Under the pieces are notes generated by a model. It was given only the letters and a program-made list of their open reading frames with translations. It was not told the DNA's origin and searched no databases. From assembly GCA_934129895.1 (NCBI GenBank), contig CAKOWY010000005.1, forward strand, positions 45,103-109,102: 64,000 nucleotides of DNA, read 5' to 3'. Made by a program: the position numbers and the translations under genes. This document shows, one piece after another, positions 24,842 through 33,955 of the stretch (positions are counted from its first letter, which is position 1; every line of letters begins with the position of its first letter). This DNA is from an uncultured Clostridia bacterium (GTDB lineage Bacteria > Bacillota > Clostridia > TANB77 > CAG-508).

Positions 24842-24864
24842 AATTAATATTTGAATAATTAATT
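24842..24864. promoter_or_regulatory. Possible LysR operator
   Basis: Interrupted palindrome with 7-bp arms (AATTAAT and ATTAATT) and 9 nt between, in the LysR/24941 intergenic region and touching the -35 of the plus-strand promoter. Spacing fits a LysR-type dyad, but pure A/T palindromes arise easily here. Confidence 0.35.
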
Positions 24865-24892
24865 TTACAAATATTATGTAATCTATTATAAT
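24864..24892 (+). promoter_or_regulatory. Predicted sigma-A promoter of the 24941 gene
   Basis: -35 TTTACA (24864-24869), 17-nt spacer, -10 TATAAT (24887-24892), about 45 nt upstream of the start codon. Confidence 0.65.
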
Positions 24893-24940
24893 ATAAGTAC
24901 GCAAAACAAATTAATTAATTTATTGAAGGAGAGAAATTTT

Positions 24941-25249
24941 ATGAAAAACTACCTTTTAATTGACAGCAAAACTTCTATTCAAAGAAATTCAGCATGGCAT
25001 CTTATTAAAATTTCGACTCACAACGGAAAAATTATCAAAAAAGAAAATATTTTATTTCAACCTAACTGTAGAACAAATTATTCTTCTTTAGGATGGGCCC
25101 AAAATGCACTTATTAGAGATATTCATAAACAATTCGGTAAAGATATTATTATAAGCAAACAACTTTTGGAGGTTATAAAAAATGTTTCTGTTTATTTTAC
25201 AGCTTTGGGAAATGTTTTACTTGATTTTCTCGAATCTCCTTCAAACTAA
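24941..25249 (+). CDS. Small protein divergent from LysR, unknown
   Basis: 102 residues starting MKNYLLIDSKTSIQRNSAWH behind GAAGGAGAG (7 nt). No signal peptide or membrane span; moderately basic, one Cys. No family recognised. One of only three plus-strand genes in the window, with its own promoter and a strong terminator, and probably the target of the divergent LysR regulator. Composition is host-like. Confidence 0.75.
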   Translation: MKNYLLIDSKTSIQRNSAWHLIKISTHNGKIIKKENILFQPNCRTNYSSLGWAQNALIRDIHKQFGKDIIISKQLLEVIKNVSVYFTALGNVLLDFLESPSN

Positions 25250-25252
25250 CAG

Positions 25253-25281
25253 AATAACCTGCAAATGCAGGTTATTTTTCA
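25253..25281 (+). terminator. Terminator of the 24941 gene
   Basis: 10-bp stem (25253-25262 with 25267-25276), AAAT loop, followed by T residues on plus. It overlaps the last codons of the convergent gene at 25272. Confidence 0.8.
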
Positions 25282-27650
25282 ATTTTTCCACTTTGACGCT
25301 CTATATCTCCATGTATAGCTTTTTGAGCTTGTTCTAATAATTCTGGATATTTTATTGCTGATTTTGATGTTTCAAAAATTTCTCTCCCTGTTATCCCCTT
25401 GTTTTTAGCTCTTATTTCTCTTAATTTTTCTTCTACCAATTGAGATTGTTCTTCATCTCTTGTTAATTTTGATGTAAACATATCTCGAATCTCACTTGCT
25501 GTTTTATCAGCATATAATCCAGGAGATTTTTTTCCTCCAACAATTGCAAGCGTTCTATTAGGTAAAACAAATATTCTTTTTTTGTGCTTAATTCCAGTAC
25601 TTTCATCCCTATCAAAAACTGATATTTTTTTATTAAGACTACTTACTGTATCTTCTGAAATTAATAATTTTTGACCATTTAAGTATTTGGCATTAGGATT
25701 TAATGTTATTGAAAATGTTGATTTTGATGACTCTCCTTTATATGGAGTAATTGAAATATAAGCATCATATCCTAAAGCGTATGCAATTATTGAGCCATTA
25801 TATAAAAAGTCAGGAACAACTGCTACTTTAATTTTGGTTCCATTTTGCTCAATCCAATACGAATTTTGAGCAATTCTTTCAATAGTTTGTTGTATATCAC
25901 TTTTTCTTTTCATGGCAAAATCATATAGTCCATATCTTTTTAACTGTTCTTCTTTTAAACTACTTTCCATTAAATACTTTTTTGTACTAGGATCTTTTTC
26001 TTCTGCATATTCAAATAATTTATTTATTGGTACTTCTCTTGATAAAACACATCCATTAAATGGATCTAATGCTCTTTCATCTGAAATAACTGTATCTGCA
26101 TATTTCACTATCATCCTAGGAACATAAAAACCATCTTTAGCTAAAATAGAAACCGATGATCTTTCTCCTCTTCTTTGGTCTGCATTTATTACAGTTGCCT
26201 TATTTTTATCATTTACATTTTTATTTCCATCCAATTTTCCAGCATCTATTGTCAAATGTTCGTCTGACTCTTTTCCTGCATCAATCATTTTTCTTCTTAT
26301 TGTCATACCTAATTGGGGTTCATGTTTATCAAAATAATATTGTAACGTTGCAACAATAGCATGCAAATCTAAATTTTTACCATATTGTGTTACAACTACA
26401 CCGTTTCTTATTTTTACATCATTGATTATTGCCTCTTGCTCTCTTCTCGCTTCACCTGGTTGAGTTTCTAAATCAATATCTATCCTTTGTTCTTGTTTCC
26501 CCATTTTTAAATTTCCATAAAATACCCCCATAGATTTGCTCAATAAATAATCAATCAATGCAAATTCATTTCTCATTCTATCCATTTTTTCTTTATTATT
26601 TCCTTTGCATCTTTTTCCCGATACTTTTTTTAATCTTAATTTTTTTCTAACTTCTTGCACAATTTTACGATCTGTTGACTTTAAAGCTATATTTTCTTCT
26701 ATAAGTTGTTTTCCACAAAGTTGTTCCATTGCTGCAACAATTCTTTGATCTCGTATTTTGTCTATTGAATAATTACCTGCATAAATCTTATCTTTTAAAT
26801 CTTCAGAAAAAGTTTTACATTCTTGTGGAGGAATATGAAAACTAAATGGTATAATCTGTGTTTCATCTAAAAATCTAAATATATAATATCTCTCTTTTTT
26901 ATCAGCTGCAATATTATATTTACGGTTTAGTTCTACATCATCATCAATTGCCCAATTAAATGTACTTCCAATTGGCATTCCTTTTTCATCCTCTTTATAT
27001 TGAGCATTAGGATCTGTTGTTAGTGCAATTATCGCTTGTCTAACACATTCTTGCTTTATACTATATAATATTTTTTTATAAGCCTTTAATACCTTTTGAT
27101 TTTGTGGTAATATACCATTGTTTCTTTGTATTTCACGTTTATAATTTGCTATTCTCATTTTCTCTGCTTTATTTGCATAAAAGGCAATTGTAATTAATGA
27201 ATTTATTCTCTCAGCAAATGAATCTGTTTGACCTATATCAGAAATCATTTTTTTCTTTTTTAATTCAGCCTCTGAATATGAAAGTTGCCCTGAAACATTT
27301 CTATATTTATTAATAATTCTCTGTGGTTCATTTAAATTTTTTTCTCTTTCGTCTCTTTTACTAAATTGTTCCATTACTTTATGTCCGCCATTTTTCTTTG
27401 CTACATCTATATCATTTAAATTAACTAAATCTTGTGGTGTTATTCCTTTTAAACAATAATCTAACAAATTTTCAAATATCTCTGCTAATTCATCATTCTT
27501 TTCTTCATCTTCATGTCCATCTCTATTAGATACTTCAATACTTTTCAAATCAACTAATCTTAATTCTGATGTTTGTTTACCAAAAAAAATATCCCTTATT
27601 AATTTTACATTTTCTTCTAATGTAAGTCTTTCACTAGCTTCATTAATCAT
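25272..27650 (-). CDS. Large unknown protein, possible distant DHH relative
   Basis: 792 residues, cytoplasmic, highly charged, no signal peptide. No family is recognised with confidence. Residues 417-436 (VVVTQYGKNLDLHAIVATLQ), 466-475 (LTIDAGKLDG), 488-502 (INADQRRGERSSVSI) and a late GGKKSPG at 705-711 occur in the order expected for motifs of DHH-type phosphoesterases (NxDxDA, D, DHH-like, GG-x-G). Key residues deviate, so this is only a hint. ATG 27650 follows AAAGGAG. It has its own promoter, shares the block with the zincin and coiled-coil genes upstream, and converges with the gene at 24941. Confidence 0.8.
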   Translation of the reverse strand: MINEASERLTLEENVKLIRDIFFGKQTSELRLVDLKSIEVSNRDGHEDEEKNDELAEIFENLLDYCLKGITPQDLVNLNDIDVAKKNGGHKVMEQFSKRDEREKNLNEPQRIINKYRNVSGQLSYSEAELKKKKMISDIGQTDSFAERINSLITIAFYANKAEKMRIANYKREIQRNNGILPQNQKVLKAYKKILYSIKQECVRQAIIALTTDPNAQYKEDEKGMPIGSTFNWAIDDDVELNRKYNIAADKKERYYIFRFLDETQIIPFSFHIPPQECKTFSEDLKDKIYAGNYSIDKIRDQRIVAAMEQLCGKQLIEENIALKSTDRKIVQEVRKKLRLKKVSGKRCKGNNKEKMDRMRNEFALIDYLLSKSMGVFYGNLKMGKQEQRIDIDLETQPGEARREQEAIINDVKIRNGVVVTQYGKNLDLHAIVATLQYYFDKHEPQLGMTIRRKMIDAGKESDEHLTIDAGKLDGNKNVNDKNKATVINADQRRGERSSVSILAKDGFYVPRMIVKYADTVISDERALDPFNGCVLSREVPINKLFEYAEEKDPSTKKYLMESSLKEEQLKRYGLYDFAMKRKSDIQQTIERIAQNSYWIEQNGTKIKVAVVPDFLYNGSIIAYALGYDAYISITPYKGESSKSTFSITLNPNAKYLNGQKLLISEDTVSSLNKKISVFDRDESTGIKHKKRIFVLPNRTLAIVGGKKSPGLYADKTASEIRDMFTSKLTRDEEQSQLVEEKLREIRAKNKGITGREIFETSKSAIKYPELLEQAQKAIHGDIERQSGKIEK

Positions 27651-27682
27651 TTGTTTTTCTCCTTTACTTTCTTTCTAAACAA

Positions 27683-27711
27683 ATCTTAACATTTTATCTC
27701 TTTTTTTTCAA
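27683..27711 (-). promoter_or_regulatory. Predicted sigma-A promoter of the 792-residue protein gene
   Basis: -35 TTGAAA (27706-27711), 17-nt spacer, -10 TAAGAT (27683-27688), directly downstream of the preceding terminator. Confidence 0.5.
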
Positions 27712-27714
27712 TAT

Positions 27715-27768
27715 ATAAATAAAAAAGTATTACAAATTTATATAACACAAATTTGTAGTACTTTTTAT
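27715..27768 (-). terminator. Terminator of the zincin gene
   Basis: Long stem (about 18 bp with two mismatches) from 27722 to 27766 and a 9-nt loop, followed by T-rich sequence on the minus strand. Confidence 0.75.
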
Positions 27769-27769
27769 T

Positions 27770-29449
27770 TTATCTTTCAGAATCATCAATTGAAACTTTT
27801 TTACTATGTTTCTTTACCCATTCGTTCTTTTTTTGAACCTCAATATTATATTCATCTACTTCCATTTCTCCATTTTCTTTTTGTCTTTTTAAATAATCTC
27901 CAGAATATTCTATCTTATATCTTTGCTCTCTTTCTTCTTGATGTGACAATTTTTCAATTTCTTCTTCTAATCTACTTATTGCAATACTTGGTGCTCCTAA
28001 ACTTTTTAAAATTTCAAGTTGTCTTCTTGTCTCATGTAATTTTTCTAATCTTTTAAAAGTTTCTACAACATCTTCCTGTTCATGTCCTATTTCTCCATTT
28101 TGATAATATGTTCCTTCATTTTGAGCTCCATTTATCTCTAAATATTCATTATCTTTATTTATAATTCTATATTTTTTACCACCTTTTCTTGTTTCAATTC
28201 CAACTGCTTCTTTATATTTTAAGAATTCATTTTCATCATCAACATCTATGTCCATTGCTCCAATAATTATTCCATTTACTCTAGCAATAATATATTTATC
28301 TTTTATAAATCCAAAATCAATCCAATCAAAATCTATATCTGGATATCTTAAACTCATTTCATTCCATAATTTTGTAGCCCAATTAAATTTCATTTGTTCT
28401 TTTTCAAATATTGTTCCTTCTCCACATATTTTTTTAATTATTTTTTCTATATACATTCTATCTTTTAAGAAATCTCCATAAGTATCTTTTTCTCTTGAAA
28501 AATCTTCATCTAAAATTCTTTTTCTTGGTTTATTATAAATTTTATCTTTTACTCTTTGTTGATTTATTCTCACAATATATTCATTTGGTAATTGTTTTAG
28601 TTCTTCTTCACCTATTCCTAGTTGTAATTTTTGAGCAATAATCCTATTAATATATTGCATATAATCAAAGTCAGATTTTTCTCCCATTGTTTTTAGTATT
28701 CCTTCAAACTCAACAACATTGTTCATTACTTCTTCTATATCTATCTCTTCTAACTTTCTTGAACTACAATATCCTTTTACATATTCAAATATAAGTTGCT
28801 GTTTTGCATCTATTCTATTTTCATCTGGTATAATTTTATTTTCTAATGAACTATATTTTTTATTATCTGCAAATAATTCATCCAAACTATATAATAAGTT
28901 AAAACTATCCATACCATATTTTTTTATTAATTCTTTTATTTCAGGTTTACCATATAAATATGATTGAATCATTTCTTCTATAGGAATTATTTCTAATAAT
29001 TTTTTCATAACTTTTTCTTCTTCATCATATCCTCCTCTTAATTTTAGATATCTTTGCTTTGTTAAATATTCTGTCATTGCTTCATTTATTCCAACTCCGA
29101 TTATATTACCTATAAAACCAGTTGAAATCTTTCCATCTGTCTTTTGATGTACTGAAACACAATGTAAAAATTCATGGAAAAATACTTGTTTTTCTCTATC
29201 TAAACTTGTTATTTTTATCTTTATCTTTTTTTCTCCTTGATCATAGGATCCTGCTATACCCTTTCCAATTCTTTTTCCAAATTCTATATCCTGTTCTAAA
29301 TTTTGCTTTATTCTTTCTATTATTACATCTTCTGATATATATTCTCCATATAATTTTAATACATCATTTACTGCTGTTGTTAAAAATTCCATTGTAACAT
29401 CATTAAATTTTTTTGGTTCTAATTTCTTTTTTAATTCTTCTTTTTTCAT
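27770..29449 (-). CDS. Zincin-like metallopeptidase with charged C-terminal region
   Basis: 559 residues. HEFLH at residues 92-96 is a HExxH zinc motif, and NEAMTEYL at 122-129 supplies a likely third ligand (Glu 123 or 127), as in gluzincins. No signal peptide is visible, so it should act in the cytoplasm or reach its target by another route. The middle and C-terminal parts are highly charged with a coiled-coil-like Glu/Lys/Arg region (about 460-530). ATG 29449 follows GAAAGGA. It lies 31 nt downstream of the coiled-coil gene and ends in a terminator, forming a two-gene unit. Substrate unknown. Confidence 0.75.
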   Translation of the reverse strand: MKKEELKKKLEPKKFNDVTMEFLTTAVNDVLKLYGEYISEDVIIERIKQNLEQDIEFGKRIGKGIAGSYDQGEKKIKIKITSLDREKQVFFHEFLHCVSVHQKTDGKISTGFIGNIIGVGINEAMTEYLTKQRYLKLRGGYDEEEKVMKKLLEIIPIEEMIQSYLYGKPEIKELIKKYGMDSFNLLYSLDELFADNKKYSSLENKIIPDENRIDAKQQLIFEYVKGYCSSRKLEEIDIEEVMNNVVEFEGILKTMGEKSDFDYMQYINRIIAQKLQLGIGEEELKQLPNEYIVRINQQRVKDKIYNKPRKRILDEDFSREKDTYGDFLKDRMYIEKIIKKICGEGTIFEKEQMKFNWATKLWNEMSLRYPDIDFDWIDFGFIKDKYIIARVNGIIIGAMDIDVDDENEFLKYKEAVGIETRKGGKKYRIINKDNEYLEINGAQNEGTYYQNGEIGHEQEDVVETFKRLEKLHETRRQLEILKSLGAPSIAISRLEEEIEKLSHQEEREQRYKIEYSGDYLKRQKENGEMEVDEYNIEVQKKNEWVKKHSKKVSIDDSER

Positions 29450-29480
29450 TTTTTATTTCCTTTCATTTTTTCTATTTTTA

Positions 29481-30401
29481 TTATCTTTCTTCTTGCAAAT
29501 TCTGCATGTTTTCTAAAATTATTTGTGCAGATTCTATTGTTCCTTTTCCTACTTTTTGTTTTGTAGTTGTATCTTTTAATACTTGTTCAAAATGTGATAA
29601 TTTTTTTGATGTACCTTGAGTTGTTTCTAATACTGATTCAATACTGAATGCTTCTTCTAAAGAATATTGATTTCCTAATATTCTTTTCCATCCTATAGCT
29701 CCATCTGTTTTACTATCTTTTGTAGCTTTTCTTTCTAATGAAGCTTTTCTTTCTTCTGTTAATTGTTCTAACTCAGCTTGTATTTTATCTTCATATTTAT
29801 ATATATGTAATAATTGGTCTTGTAATCTAATTGCATACTCATATAATTCTTTATAATCACCATATACACTATATTTGTAATTTTTCCAAGCAACTATTCC
29901 ACCTAAATTATTATTTGAGGCTTTTAACAATATTTGTTCTTCAATCGCTTTCCATTCTTCAAATGATATAGATATATTTTCACCATTCGCAATAAGTCTT
30001 AATTTTTTCTTTCCTCTTTGCAATCTTATTTGTTGAACTTGTTGTAATAATTCTTTTTCTTCTTGTTCCATGCTTTCAATATCATTTAATCTTTTTACTA
30101 CTTCTTGCAATCCTATTTTAGGCATTAGACTTTCTTTTAATGCCTTTTCTTTTAGTAATTCCAACTCTATGCTCTCTTCATATTCATCATCTACAACAAT
30201 ATTATTTAATTCTTTGTTTCTTTCTTCTCTCCTTAATCTTCGTGCTATCCTTTCATTTACTTTTTGGCTTCTTTTTCCATGATCATGTGTATGATCTATT
30301 TTTTCACTATTATGTTTTTTCATCCCTTGATCTTGCATTATTCTTCCTTTTAATTTTAATCTGTCAAATCTACTTGTTCTTTCTTCTACATATCTTTCCA
30401 T
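29481..30401 (-). CDS. Coiled-coil protein, unknown
   Basis: 306 residues from MERYVEERTSRF (ATG 30401 has AAAGGG at 10 nt; the ATG three codons earlier is too close to it). It is dominated by Glu, Lys, Gln and Arg, with predicted coiled coil over about 85-145 and 200-240, and a His-rich patch (HTHDHG) near residue 40. No signal peptide or membrane span. First gene of a two-gene unit with the zincin; a partner or substrate role for the peptidase is inference only. Confidence 0.75.
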   Translation of the reverse strand: MERYVEERTSRFDRLKLKGRIMQDQGMKKHNSEKIDHTHDHGKRSQKVNERIARRLRREERNKELNNIVVDDEYEESIELELLKEKALKESLMPKIGLQEVVKRLNDIESMEQEEKELLQQVQQIRLQRGKKKLRLIANGENISISFEEWKAIEEQILLKASNNNLGGIVAWKNYKYSVYGDYKELYEYAIRLQDQLLHIYKYEDKIQAELEQLTEERKASLERKATKDSKTDGAIGWKRILGNQYSLEEAFSIESVLETTQGTSKKLSHFEQVLKDTTTKQKVGKGTIESAQIILENMQNLQEER

Positions 30402-30504
30402 ATTATTCATTCCCTTTCTTTTTGGTTACATAATTATTTTAGCATCATTATCCGTTTATGTAAAATTAATAGTTTTTATGTCAATTATTAGTTTTACTTA
30501 TATT

Positions 30505-30549
30505 GTAGAAAAAAATAAAAACTCAGTAACTTTATAATTACTGAGTTTT
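30505..30549 (-). terminator. Terminator of the 30555 gene
   Basis: Perfect 12-bp stem (30518-30529 with 30538-30549), 8-nt loop, then a T-rich tract on the minus strand. Confidence 0.85.
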
Positions 30550-30554
30550 CAATG

Positions 30555-30995
30555 CTAATTCTGTAAATTAAAAAAATTCCTTATATTTCTTAAAATCTTT
30601 TTAAATATATTTTCCTTATATTTTATTAATTCTATATTTTCAATTTTTTCATTTTTATTTATGTTTGACTTTTTTTCAAATAAATTTGAATTATATTCAA
30701 TTTTTTTCATTTGTTCTATTCTTTTTCTTTCTTCTGCCTGCCTTTTTATTATTATTTCTTTTTGTTCTGGTGTTGATAAATAATCTCTAAACATATTAAA
30801 AAGAATGGCTTTTGTTTCAGGTAATAATTGCTGCTCCTTTAATTCTATTTTTTCATCCAATTTAAATTTATATTCTAAATTTCTATTTTCTTTTATAGCC
30901 TTTATTATTTCAGATGGAATTTTATTATATTCTTCTTTGTCTAATAATTCAATTATTTCATACACTTCTGTATATGCATCATTATATCTACTCAT
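30555..30995 (-). CDS. Small charged protein with Tyr-rich N-terminus, unknown
   Basis: 146 residues. The N-terminal two-thirds (YNDAYTEVYEIIELLDKEEY, then KIPSEIIKAIKENRN and TKAILFNMFRDYLS) resembles a group of small uncharacterised proteins repeatedly seen in low-GC gut Firmicutes; the C-terminal part is Lys/Asn-rich and ends in an aromatic-basic helix. No catalytic motif, signal or membrane span. Monocistronic with a strong terminator. It lies between adhE and the zincin block. Confidence 0.7.
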   Translation of the reverse strand: MSRYNDAYTEVYEIIELLDKEEYNKIPSEIIKAIKENRNLEYKFKLDEKIELKEQQLLPETKAILFNMFRDYLSTPEQKEIIIKRQAEERKRIEQMKKIEYNSNLFEKKSNINKNEKIENIELIKYKENIFKKILRNIRNFFNLQN

Positions 30996-31019
30996 TCACT
31001 TTTCCTCTCAAATCTTATT

Positions 31020-31056
31020 TAAATAAACAGAGTATAAAAACAATTCTATACTCTGT
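31020..31056 (-). terminator. Terminator of adhE
   Basis: Perfect 10-bp stem (31027-31036 with 31047-31056), 10-nt loop, then TTTATTT on the minus strand. Confidence 0.85.
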
Positions 31057-31070
31057 CTTTATTAATAAAT

Positions 31071-33671
31071 CTATTTTCCATAATAACTATCTAATAACAT
31101 TTGTTTAATCTCTGAAACAAGAGGAACTCTAGGATTTGCAGTAGTACATTGATCCTCAAAAGCTCTATCTGCTAGTAAATCAACTTTAGCCAAGAATTCT
31201 TTTTCATCAATACCTGCATCTTTAAATGATTTTGGAATATTTAATTCTTCATTCATTTTTCTTACTTCAGCAATTAAAGAATCTACACCTTCTTCAACTG
31301 TATCTGCTTTTAATCCTATCTTTCTAGCAATTGTTGCATATTTTTCATTTGCTATATAATATTCATATTTTGGCCATGATACAAATTTTGTTGGTTCTGT
31401 TGCATTATATCTAATTACATATGGTAATAATATTGCATTAATTCTACCATGTGGTAAATGGAATTCTGCCCCTATTTTGTGAGCCATAGAATGGCATACA
31501 CCTAAAAATGCGTTTGTAAATGCCATACCAGCAATCGTACTTGCATTGTGCATCTTTTCTCTTGCAGTTTTATTATCTCCATGTTCATAAGCTTCTCTTA
31601 AATATTTTACAACTAATTCTGCTGCTTTTTCTGCTAATCCATCTGTATAATCTGATGCCATAACAGAAACATAAGCTTCTAATGCATGTGTTAATACATC
31701 CATTCCAGTATCTGCTGTAATTGATTTTGGTAAACTCATAACTAAATCTGGATCAACAATTGCTACATCTGGTGTTAATTCATAATCTGCTAATGGGTAT
31801 TTTTTATTTTTTACTTTATCTGTAATTACTGCAAATGATGTTACTTCTGAACCTGTTCCTGATGTTGTTGGGATTGCAACCATTTTTGCTTTTGTTCCCA
31901 TTTTTGGAAATTTATAAGTACGTTTACGAATATCCATGAATTTTAATTTTAATCCTTCTGGATCTGCATCTGGATTTTCATAGAATAACCACATTCCTTT
32001 TGCTGCATCTATTGCACTTCCTCCACCTAATGCAATTATTACATCTGGCTTAAAGTTGTTCATTGCAGATAATCCTTTATTTACAGTTTCAAATGATGGA
32101 TCTGATTCTACTTCACTAAATATCTCACAATGTACATGATTTTGTCTTTTTCTAATGTGATATAATATTTTATCAACATATCCAAATTGAACCATCCCTG
32201 GATCTGTAACTATAAATGCTCTTTCTATATTTGGCATTTTTTCTAAATATGATATTGAACCTGCTTCAAAATATATTTTTTCAGGTACTTTGAACCATTG
32301 CATATTAACTCTCCTTTTTGCTACTCTTTTTATATTAATTAAGTTTACACTTGATACATTTGCTGTTGTTGAGTTACTTCCATAAGATCCACATCCAAGT
32401 GTTAATGATGGCATATTTGTATTATATATGTCTCCTATTGCACCATGTGTTGATGGAGAATTTACAATAATTCTTCCTGCTTTCATTGTTTTTGAGAATT
32501 TTAATATTGTTGCTTTGTCTTCTGAATGTATTACTGCTGAATGTCCTAATCCACCATATTCTAATAATTTTTCTGCTTTTGATATTCCTTCTTCAGAATC
32601 ATTTACAATATAATATGTTAATACTGGACTTAATTTTTCTTTAGAGAATGGATATCCTTCTCCAATTCCATCTTCATATACTACTAATACTTTTGTATCT
32701 TCAGGCACTTCAAATCCTGCTTCTCTTGCAATTGTTGCTGGACTTTGTCCTGGTACATGTGATTTTAATTTATATCCATTTTGTGAGTCAAACATACTAT
32801 TTTTTAGTTTTTCTTTTTCTTCTGGATTTACAAAGTAACATCCAGCTTCTCTCATTAATTTTTCAAATTCTTGATATATATCTTTATCTACTAATACAGC
32901 TTGTTCTGATGCACATATCATACCATTATCAAATGATTTTGACATTACTAAATCATTTACTGATGTTTGTAATTTTGCTGTTTTATCTATATAACATGGT
33001 ACATTTCCAGGACCTACTCCTAATGCTGGTTTTCCACATGAATATGCTGATTTTACCATTCCTGTTCCACCTGTTGCTAATATTAAACTTACATCAGGAT
33101 GATTCATTAATAATTTTGTTGCTAATATTGATGGCTCTTCTACCCATAATATACAATTTTCTGGAGCTCCAGCTTTTACTGCTGCATCTCTTAATATTGT
33201 TGCTGCTGCAACACTACATTTTTGTGCAGATGGATGGAATCCAAATACTATTACATTTCTTGTTTTTGCTGCTATTATAGATTTAAACATTGTTGTTGAT
33301 GTTGGATTTGTTACTGGTGTTACACCTGCTATTATTCCAACTGGTTCTGCTATTTCTACATAACCATCTTCATCATTTTCTTTTATTATTCCTACTGTTT
33401 TTTCATGTTTTATACTATGATATACATATTCTGTTGCAAACATGTTCTTTGTTATTTTGTCTTCATATATTCCTCTTCCAGTTTCTTCAACAGCCATTTT
33501 TGCTAATTCCATATGATGTTCTAATCCTGCCATTGACATTGCTTTTGTTATATTATCAACTGTTTCTTGATCTAATTTCATATATTCTTGTGATGCTATT
33601 TTTGCTTTTCTCATTAGTTCATCTATCATTTGCTCAACTCTTGCTTCTTCTTCTGGGTTTTGATTTTCCAT
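31071..33671 (-). CDS. adhE: Bifunctional acetaldehyde-CoA/alcohol dehydrogenase AdhE
   Basis: Reduces acetyl-CoA to acetaldehyde and then ethanol with two NADH, regenerating NAD+ during fermentation. The N-terminal CoA-acylating aldehyde dehydrogenase holds the nucleophile Cys in NGMICASEQAV. The C-terminal iron-dependent alcohol dehydrogenase shows GGGSAIDAAKGMW and the metal-binding HSMAHKIGAEFHLPHG. The start at 33671 gives 866 residues, as usual for clostridial AdhE (about 860-890); AAAGGA lies upstream at about 11 nt. A strong promoter and a leader of about 135 nt precede it. It links to pyk through pyruvate and acetyl-CoA. Confidence 0.97.
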   Translation of the reverse strand: MENQNPEEEARVEQMIDELMRKAKIASQEYMKLDQETVDNITKAMSMAGLEHHMELAKMAVEETGRGIYEDKITKNMFATEYVYHSIKHEKTVGIIKENDEDGYVEIAEPVGIIAGVTPVTNPTSTTMFKSIIAAKTRNVIVFGFHPSAQKCSVAAATILRDAAVKAGAPENCILWVEEPSILATKLLMNHPDVSLILATGGTGMVKSAYSCGKPALGVGPGNVPCYIDKTAKLQTSVNDLVMSKSFDNGMICASEQAVLVDKDIYQEFEKLMREAGCYFVNPEEKEKLKNSMFDSQNGYKLKSHVPGQSPATIAREAGFEVPEDTKVLVVYEDGIGEGYPFSKEKLSPVLTYYIVNDSEEGISKAEKLLEYGGLGHSAVIHSEDKATILKFSKTMKAGRIIVNSPSTHGAIGDIYNTNMPSLTLGCGSYGSNSTTANVSSVNLINIKRVAKRRVNMQWFKVPEKIYFEAGSISYLEKMPNIERAFIVTDPGMVQFGYVDKILYHIRKRQNHVHCEIFSEVESDPSFETVNKGLSAMNNFKPDVIIALGGGSAIDAAKGMWLFYENPDADPEGLKLKFMDIRKRTYKFPKMGTKAKMVAIPTTSGTGSEVTSFAVITDKVKNKKYPLADYELTPDVAIVDPDLVMSLPKSITADTGMDVLTHALEAYVSVMASDYTDGLAEKAAELVVKYLREAYEHGDNKTAREKMHNASTIAGMAFTNAFLGVCHSMAHKIGAEFHLPHGRINAILLPYVIRYNATEPTKFVSWPKYEYYIANEKYATIARKIGLKADTVEEGVDSLIAEVRKMNEELNIPKSFKDAGIDEKEFLAKVDLLADRAFEDQCTTANPRVPLVSEIKQMLLDSYYGK

Positions 33672-33740
33672 TTTATCTTTTTTCCTTTCTTCGTCATGCT
33701 TGAACACTATTTATGCTCAAATTAAGTTGGAAAAGAATTA

Positions 33741-33761
33741 AATTTTGACACAGCCAAAATT
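33741..33761 (-). repeat. Hairpin in the adhE leader
   Basis: Perfect 7-bp inverted repeat (33741-33747 with 33755-33761), 7-nt loop, in the untranslated leader of adhE. No T-tract follows. A regulatory role is possible but unproven. Confidence 0.45.
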
Positions 33762-33813
33762 GTAATTATTTTTTCAACCTTTTGACTCTCTTTTGTTTTA
33801 TCTTATCCACTAT

Positions 33814-33841
33814 ATTATATAATATGTCATTTTTTTGTCAA
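33814..33841 (-). promoter_or_regulatory. Predicted sigma-A promoter of adhE
   Basis: -35 TTGACA (33836-33841), 16-nt spacer, -10 TATAAT (33814-33819); both boxes are perfect. Start expected near 33807. Confidence 0.7.
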
Positions 33842-33866
33842 GAATTTTAAAAAATTTTTATATCAA

Positions 33867-33895
33867 TTGAATTTTATTTTTCATAGTGATATATT
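33867..33895 (+). promoter_or_regulatory. Predicted sigma-A promoter of mgtA
   Basis: -35 TTGAAT (33867-33872), 17-nt spacer, -10 TATATT (33890-33895), about 60 nt before the start codon. The short leader leaves no room for an M-box magnesium riboswitch. Confidence 0.55.
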
Positions 33896-33955
33896 AAATA
33901 TGTTTAAAATTTCAAAAGAAAAAACATAATAAATATGAAAGGAACGTGAGAAAAT

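Noticed and set aside
25272..30401. Prophage or integrative element
   Set aside because: No integrase, terminase, portal, capsid, relaxase or flanking direct repeat is visible in the block.
33760..33790. Rex-type operator near adhE
   Set aside because: TTGTAA...TTTCAA is a poor match to TTGTTAA-N4-TTAACAA, with several mismatches in an A/T-rich leader.
33895..33955. M-box magnesium riboswitch before mgtA
   Set aside because: The leader after the predicted promoter is only about 55 nt and has no stable hairpins.
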